Positions 21,452 through 25,672 of a DNA stretch of 25,672 nucleotides are shown here, piece after piece; positions within the stretch are counted from its first letter, which is position 1, and each line of letters begins with the position of its first letter. The stretch lies in assembly GCA_040756415.1 (NCBI GenBank), contig JBFLYZ010000053.1, positions 1 through 25,672 of the forward strand, read 5' to 3'. This DNA is from JBFLYZ01 sp040756415. GTDB lineage: Bacteria > Bacteroidota > Bacteroidia > JADZBD01. The notes below the pieces were generated by a model that saw nothing but the letters and a program-made list of their open reading frames with translations, made no database searches and was not told the DNA's origin. The position numbers were made by a program, and so were the translations under genes.

Positions 21452-21484
21452 AATCCCGCTGCCTAAAGGAGCGGGATTCTTTTT
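21452..21484. terminator. Bidirectional intrinsic terminator
   Basis: A 9-bp stem AATCCCGCT (21452-21460) with AGCGGGATT (21470-21478) and a 9-nt loop, followed by CTTTTT on the plus strand and preceded by an A-rich run that gives a T-tract on the minus strand. It separates the convergent Rieske and S8 protease genes and can end both transcripts. Confidence 0.8.
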
Positions 21485-21497
21485 GTTTATGCCATTC

Positions 21498-24400
21498 TTA
21501 TTTCATGAACTTACCCGAATAGTTCAGGTTATCGCCCAGCACCTGCACATAATAAATGCCGCTGGCAAAACCGTTCATGTCGATCTGCATCTGCGCTGAT
21601 CCGGAATTGCCGGTGAATGGCGAGCGGTAGATCACCTGGCCCAGGTTGTTTACCAGTATAACCTTGGGATTCTGCAACTGGCCCGGATCGGTGGCTTCGA
21701 TGATCAGCGTACCCGTTCCGGCATCATACGCTGCAAGGATGTTTCCATCCGGGTTCACTTCATCGATGCCCACGCAGCCTACGGTAAAGGTGTGGGTGTA
21801 GCTGTTGTTGCTGCCGCAGGAGTTGCTTACGGTAAGCGTGGTGGTATAGGTGCCAGCCGAATTGTACTGCACGCTTTGCACCGCGTTGCCGGAGGTGCCG
21901 GGTGTTCCGCCCGGAAAGGTCCAGTTGAATGTGTTCACATTGGTACTGGCCGATGCATCCCAGTTGATGCTCTGCCCAACGCAGATGAATGTGGGAACCG
22001 TCTGCACGCTCGGCACGGGCGGTTGGTCAACGGTAATGGTTACAGGAGCAATGCTCGAGCAGCCGTTAGACCCGGTAACGACCACATTATAGGTGGTAGT
22101 GGCCGTTGGCGATGCCGTGACCGTTGCGCCCGTTGTGGCGCTGAGCCCCGTTGCCGGGCTCCAGGTATAGCTGGTGCCTCCCGTTGCGGTAATGGTCGAT
22201 GATCCCGATGGGCATATTACCGTGGGATTGGCCGAAACCGTAACGGTGGGGTTGGCGTTTACCGTTACCGTGGTCACCATGGAGTCGAGCATGGAGCAGC
22301 CTCCGCCTACCACGTACAGTTTGACCGTATATGTTCCGGGGTTATTATAGATCACTGTCGGGTTCACCAGGTTGGAGGTAGACGGGCTTCCCCCGTTGAA
22401 GACCCATAACAGGGTGTCTTCGTAAGTTGAGCCGGTAGCATTGAAAGTATAGCTGTTGCCCGCGCAGATCGGACCGGTAGGCGTTTGCGTGAAGGTGGCG
22501 ATGGGCGGAGCGTTGGTGATGATGGGATGGATCAGCAGCGATATAGCAATGTTCCAGGTTCCCGTGGTGGTGTAGCGCAGCCAACTGTTGTTGCTCTTCT
22601 TATCCCAGGTATCCGAGGGGTTGGTCTGTCCTCCCGTATTGCTCACGATGTTCAGCGTATCCTTGGGCGTGCTGGTCCAGGTGAGGCCGGTCAGGTCGCA
22701 GCTTACGAAGAAGCGCTTGGATGCCGGCAAGGTAACAGGATTGGCGAAGATCACGCGGGTATAATAAAAGTTCTGCACGTCAGACATGATCTGTCCCATG
22801 GTAATGGTAGCCGTGCCGTTGGCCAACTGGGCGCCAGGCGATCCCGATGTTCCGTCATAAACGCGAACGGTCACGATCTTGTTCGGGTTCGATGACCAGG
22901 CTTTTCCGAAGGCGATGAAGCAGCCCATCATGGTGGTGTACGGGTAGGCCGATGCGTCAAAGTACATGGCCTTCTCGCGGTCGCCCGAGCTGTTCACTCC
23001 GTTAACCCAGCCGTTGGAATAGGGAGGGGTGGCGGTAACGTAATAGTTCACCAGGCTCCAGTTGGAAGGCACGGGATAGTTGAGCGTATCGCATCCGGTG
23101 CCGCCCGTTACCGTAATGTAATTGGTATAGGTAGCCGTGCTGGATCCGTTTCCGTTGGTAACGGTCAGCGAAGCGTTATAGGTACCCGGTGTGTTATACT
23201 GGATGGGAGGAGGCGTTTGTCCGCTGAAGGAGGCGGGTGTGCCTCCGGGGAAGCTCCAGTTCCAGGTGGTGGGGTTGAATGTAGAAAGATCGGTATAGGT
23301 GACATAGCCTGTAGCCGGTATGGTGGTGATGTTGGCCGTAAATGCCGCCTGCGGAGGCTGGTTGAGCGTAGCCGCAATGCAGCTCATGGCGTTGGCCGCG
23401 TTGATGCGCCCTGAACCCAACTGGCCCGAGTAAGAAGGATTGATAGAATTGATATTATCGCAGGTAGAGGTCAGGCAACTGATCACGTTGCTCTGGGGCA
23501 GGGTGGGGTTCAGCGAGCGCATCAGTCCCACCAGCCCGGCAACAATGGGGCAGGCCATAGAGGTGCCCGACATGTAGGCGTAGGCATTGTTGGGAACCGT
23601 GCTGTAGATATTGCTGCCGGGTGCCGAAACGTCTACCCAGGTGCCGTAATTGGAAAAAGAGGATTTTACATCGTTGCTGGCCGTAGATGCCACTGCGATC
23701 ACATTGGTATAAGCGGCAGGGTAGTGCTGCGTATTGGTATTGCTGTTGCCCGCTGCGGCAACGATAATGGCATTCTGCCCGTAGGCCCAGTTGATGATGT
23801 TCTGCGCTGTGGTAGAAGAGGCCGTACCGCCCCACGAAAGAGATATGACCCTGGCGCCAGCGGCTACAGCGTAAGTAATGCCCGCATAGCCATCGGTAAT
23901 AGTGGAAGGGCTTCCGGAATTGGAGGTGGCCTTTACGCCAATGATCTTGCAGCTCCAGCCTATGCCGCATATGCCCGTGCCGTTGTTGGTCGAAGCGCTG
24001 GCCGCTCCGGCACAGTGGGTGCCGTGATCGAAAGAGGTATTGGGAGGATTGGGGTTGTTATCGTTATCGGAAACATCGTAACCGTTGATATCATCCACGT
24101 AGCCGTTGCCGTCATCGTCTATGCTGTTATTGGCGATCTCGCCCGTATTTACCCACACGTTGGCGCTAAGGTCGGTATGCGTGGTCTGAACCGCGTTGTC
24201 TACGATGGCTATGCGTATGGTAGAGCCGGTAGAAAAATAGTTCCAGGCCGTGGTGGCGTTGATCTTGGCCAGGTGCCAGAGGGTGCTGCCGTTATAATCG
24301 TTGGGCGTGAGCGACACTTCATCGTAAGGCACCTTTTCGGCATACTCGATCATGCCGGTGGCGTCAAGCGCGGCAATGATCTGGTCCACGTTGGCTACAT

Positions 24401-24680
24401 CAGCGAACTTAAGCTGGTAGGTACGCTGGAGGGTAGTGGAGTTCCGGGCGGCAAAGAAAGGCCTGGAAAGATTGATGACCTGGTGGTTGCGGGCTATATC
24501 GGCCAGGAAGGGCAGGGAGGCTATATCCACGTTCCAGGGGTTCTCGGCCGAGCTGAGGGTGAGCTTTACATTGTCCTTTACCTTGAACCATATCTTACCG
24601 TCTTGGTACTGGGGGTAAACGTTCTGAGCCTGGGCGAACGGGCAGCAGGCTATAGCGAAAAGGAGTAGGATTCTTTTCAT
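21498..24680 (-). CDS. Secreted S8 (subtilisin-family) protease with PKD domains and T9SS sorting domain
   Basis: A 1060-residue secreted serine protease. A signal peptide (MKRILLLFAIACCPFAQAQ) precedes a propeptide to about residue 130 and a subtilase domain of about 135-430. The catalytic triad is Asp161 (AIVDNAVQ), His219 (DHGTHCAG) and Ser374 (SGTSMACP), with an oxyanion Asn in AAAGNSN. Then come a PKD domain (about 445-525), a unique roughly 190-residue beta-rich region, a second PKD-like domain, an Ig-like module, a third PKD-like domain and a C-terminal T9SS-type sorting domain (about 980-1060: ILVNNLGQVIYRS..., ending GIYYVQVLGDNLNYSGKFMK). The usual PNP opening of that domain is replaced by AAYDAGTGTLII. 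Likely exported by T9SS, whose regulator porX is in this window. Confidence 0.94.
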   Translation of the reverse strand: MKRILLLFAIACCPFAQAQNVYPQYQDGKIWFKVKDNVKLTLSSAENPWNVDIASLPFLADIARNHQVINLSRPFFAARNSTTLQRTYQLKFADVANVDQIIAALDATGMIEYAEKVPYDEVSLTPNDYNGSTLWHLAKINATTAWNYFSTGSTIRIAIVDNAVQTTHTDLSANVWVNTGEIANNSIDDDGNGYVDDINGYDVSDNDNNPNPPNTSFDHGTHCAGAASASTNNGTGICGIGWSCKIIGVKATSNSGSPSTITDGYAGITYAVAAGARVISLSWGGTASSTTAQNIINWAYGQNAIIVAAAGNSNTNTQHYPAAYTNVIAVASTASNDVKSSFSNYGTWVDVSAPGSNIYSTVPNNAYAYMSGTSMACPIVAGLVGLMRSLNPTLPQSNVISCLTSTCDNINSINPSYSGQLGSGRINAANAMSCIAATLNQPPQAAFTANITTIPATGYVTYTDLSTFNPTTWNWSFPGGTPASFSGQTPPPIQYNTPGTYNASLTVTNGNGSSTATYTNYITVTGGTGCDTLNYPVPSNWSLVNYYVTATPPYSNGWVNGVNSSGDREKAMYFDASAYPYTTMMGCFIAFGKAWSSNPNKIVTVRVYDGTSGSPGAQLANGTATITMGQIMSDVQNFYYTRVIFANPVTLPASKRFFVSCDLTGLTWTSTPKDTLNIVSNTGGQTNPSDTWDKKSNNSWLRYTTTGTWNIAISLLIHPIITNAPPIATFTQTPTGPICAGNSYTFNATGSTYEDTLLWVFNGGSPSTSNLVNPTVIYNNPGTYTVKLYVVGGGCSMLDSMVTTVTVNANPTVTVSANPTVICPSGSSTITATGGTSYTWSPATGLSATTGATVTASPTATTTYNVVVTGSNGCSSIAPVTITVDQPPVPSVQTVPTFICVGQSINWDASASTNVNTFNWTFPGGTPGTSGNAVQSVQYNSAGTYTTTLTVSNSCGSNNSYTHTFTVGCVGIDEVNPDGNILAAYDAGTGTLIIEATDPGQLQNPKVILVNNLGQVIYRSPFTGNSGSAQMQIDMNGFASGIYYVQVLGDNLNYSGKFMK

Positions 24681-24753
24681 GGGTCAGTGGTTTTAGTTCG
24701 GGCAGTTTTGGTTTGGAGAGCCAAAGTATAAAACGAAAGGGAAAAAAGCAAGT

Positions 24754-24818
24754 GGGGGAATGGGAAATTGGGGATAAGGGATTAGGGAAAGAAGGAAATA
24801 GGGGAGTTGGGGTAAGGG
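24754..24818 (+). repeat. G-run tract, potential G-quadruplex
   Basis: Eight runs of three to five G on the plus strand, separated mostly by 3-5 nt of A/T (GGGGG, GGG, GGGG, GGG, GGG, then a 13-nt gap, GGGG, GGGG, GGG). The first five runs alone satisfy the usual four-run G-quadruplex rule. It fills most of the 138-nt gap between two minus-strand genes, touching the stop codon of the upstream one, so G is on the template strand for both. Confidence 0.7.
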
Positions 24819-25672
24819 TCAGAAATTTGAGGCGATGCGTTTGGCTATGCTGTTGAATTCACTTACCGAGGTAAGGGCGGTAAGCTTGTTCACTTTCATG
24901 GTCAACACGTAATTTCCTTTTCGGGCCATGATGAAACAAAAATTCTCTTCATCGCTGTGAAAGTAGGCTTCATCGCCTAAGCCGCTGAGTGTTTTGACGC
25001 CCTGGTGATCAGCATTCGATTTTTTGATGGAGGAATATTTCTGCTGCGCGTCAGCCTGCTTGTCGTAGCGCTCTATCATCAGGTAAATATTGCCTGTTTT
25101 TCCTTTTACGGTGGTGTCGGCCTTATAAGAGCATTTATACAGTAAGGCAGTAGCCGTGCGCTGCGTGGAACTGTCGCTAAGTTGGCAGGGCTGTCCGAGT
25201 GTTTTTTCGGCATCGTTTAGCGTAAAAACCCGGCTCAGCGTATAGGTTGTGATTTCCTTGATCTGACCCCAAGGATCGATCTCAAATTTACGTATTGTGG
25301 AATCTGTACTGGTTTCAGCCTCCAGGAAGTCCTGTCCCTTTTTGATCCATCCATCCTCACCTATAAGTGAGTCGTGTACGGAGGTAGCATATTCGGTTAT
25401 TGCGAAAGTATTCGGAGATACAAAGGCGAATGTTCTGCTTTCATAGGTGGGTGCGCCCACATCGTGATCACAGCCATGGCCGAGCATCATCTTATTTTTT
25501 TCTATCGTATCCGTATAAGTAGCCAGGAAATGAAATTCGCAAATGCCATCGTTCTGTTTGTAAACACAATACGATATTGATTCATTGAGAGTAGTGAAAC
25601 TGACCAGTTTTTGAAAAAGGGTATGGCCCTCCGTTCGTAATTCTTCCGGATACAGCTTTGCCAGCCAAGGGG
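24819..25672 (-). CDS. Unrecognised protein, 5' end cut by the window edge
   Basis: The frame ending at the TGA at 24819 stays open to the right edge: upstream of the first internal Met (25490) it reads coherently back to 25670, including LYPEELRTEGHTLFQK and LNESISYCVYKQNDGICEFH. At least 283 residues are present and the start lies outside. The visible part alternates strands and charged loops, holds a GHGCDHDVGAP segment, and ends with an alpha/beta region (GLGDEAYFHSDEENFCFIMARKGNYVLTMKV) that resembles periplasmic or lipoprotein domains in general tone only. No family is assigned. The S8 gene follows on the same strand after the G-run tract. Confidence 0.75.
   Translation of the reverse strand, partial: PWLAKLYPEELRTEGHTLFQKLVSFTTLNESISYCVYKQNDGICEFHFLATYTDTIEKNKMMLGHGCDHDVGAPTYESRTFAFVSPNTFAITEYATSVHDSLIGEDGWIKKGQDFLEAETSTDSTIRKFEIDPWGQIKEITTYTLSRVFTLNDAEKTLGQPCQLSDSSTQRTATALLYKCSYKADTTVKGKTGNIYLMIERYDKQADAQQKYSSIKKSNADHQGVKTLSGLGDEAYFHSDEENFCFIMARKGNYVLTMKVNKLTALTSVSEFNSIAKRIASNF

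Noticed and set aside
24722..24735. TATACTTTGG upstream of the S8 protease as a -7 box
   Set aside because: It has three nt instead of two between TA and TTTG and no -33 element; too weak to list as a promoter.

Overview
The window comes from a member of the Bacteroidota, probably a free-living lineage near the Chitinophagales or Sphingobacteriales. This placement is an inference from gene content. The evidence is PorX, the regulator of the type IX secretion system (T9SS); two large secreted proteases with PKD-type domains and C-terminal T9SS sorting domains; a DUF2490 protein; and repeated Bacteroidota-type -7 promoter boxes (TAnnTTTG) just upstream of genes. No tRNA, rRNA, insertion sequence, phage gene or CRISPR array was recognised.

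Layout. 89-1327 (-) is an HD-domain dNTPase-like protein, divergent from a + strand block: porX, tsaE (4-nt overlap), an alanine dehydrogenase-type enzyme with its own promoter, and a small membrane-anchored DUF4258-like protein (1421-5082). A - strand accessory block (5079-6262) holds a membrane protein, a nucleotidyltransferase and a 47-residue protein, the last two overlapping in a toxin-antitoxin-like way. An M4 metalloprotease (6499-9588) follows. Next comes a doubtful small secreted ORF, then a cluster of tiny proteins around a DUF2490 outer-membrane protein (10029-11163).

A Crp/Fnr-family regulator (11177-11872, -) is divergent from a 94-residue unknown protein and a fused trehalose-6-phosphate synthase/phosphatase (12199-14762). 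Proline dehydrogenase (-) converges on the latter and is divergent from aroB-aroA (16018-18367). A redox operon follows: di-heme cytochrome c lipoprotein, FAD/NAD(P) reductase, and a DUF2231-Rieske membrane protein (18524-21428). It ends at a bidirectional terminator shared with a subtilisin-like T9SS protease (21498-24680, -). A further - strand gene runs off the right edge; its reading frame stays open to the last base.

The most interesting region is the 326-nt intergenic stretch 11873-12198. It carries two near-identical 16-bp Fnr-like palindromes (ATTGAC-N4-GTCAAT). In three cases a palindrome is followed, after exactly 21 nt, by a -7 box: toward the regulator gene itself, toward a short non-coding transcript that ends in a strong hairpin terminator, and toward the trehalose operon. 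The distances fit class II activation, with the operator centred about 40 nt before the transcription start. This predicts a compact circuit of a self-activating regulator, an FnrS-like small RNA and a trehalose operon. The regulator has no cysteine and lacks the usual cAMP-contact residues, so its signal is unknown.
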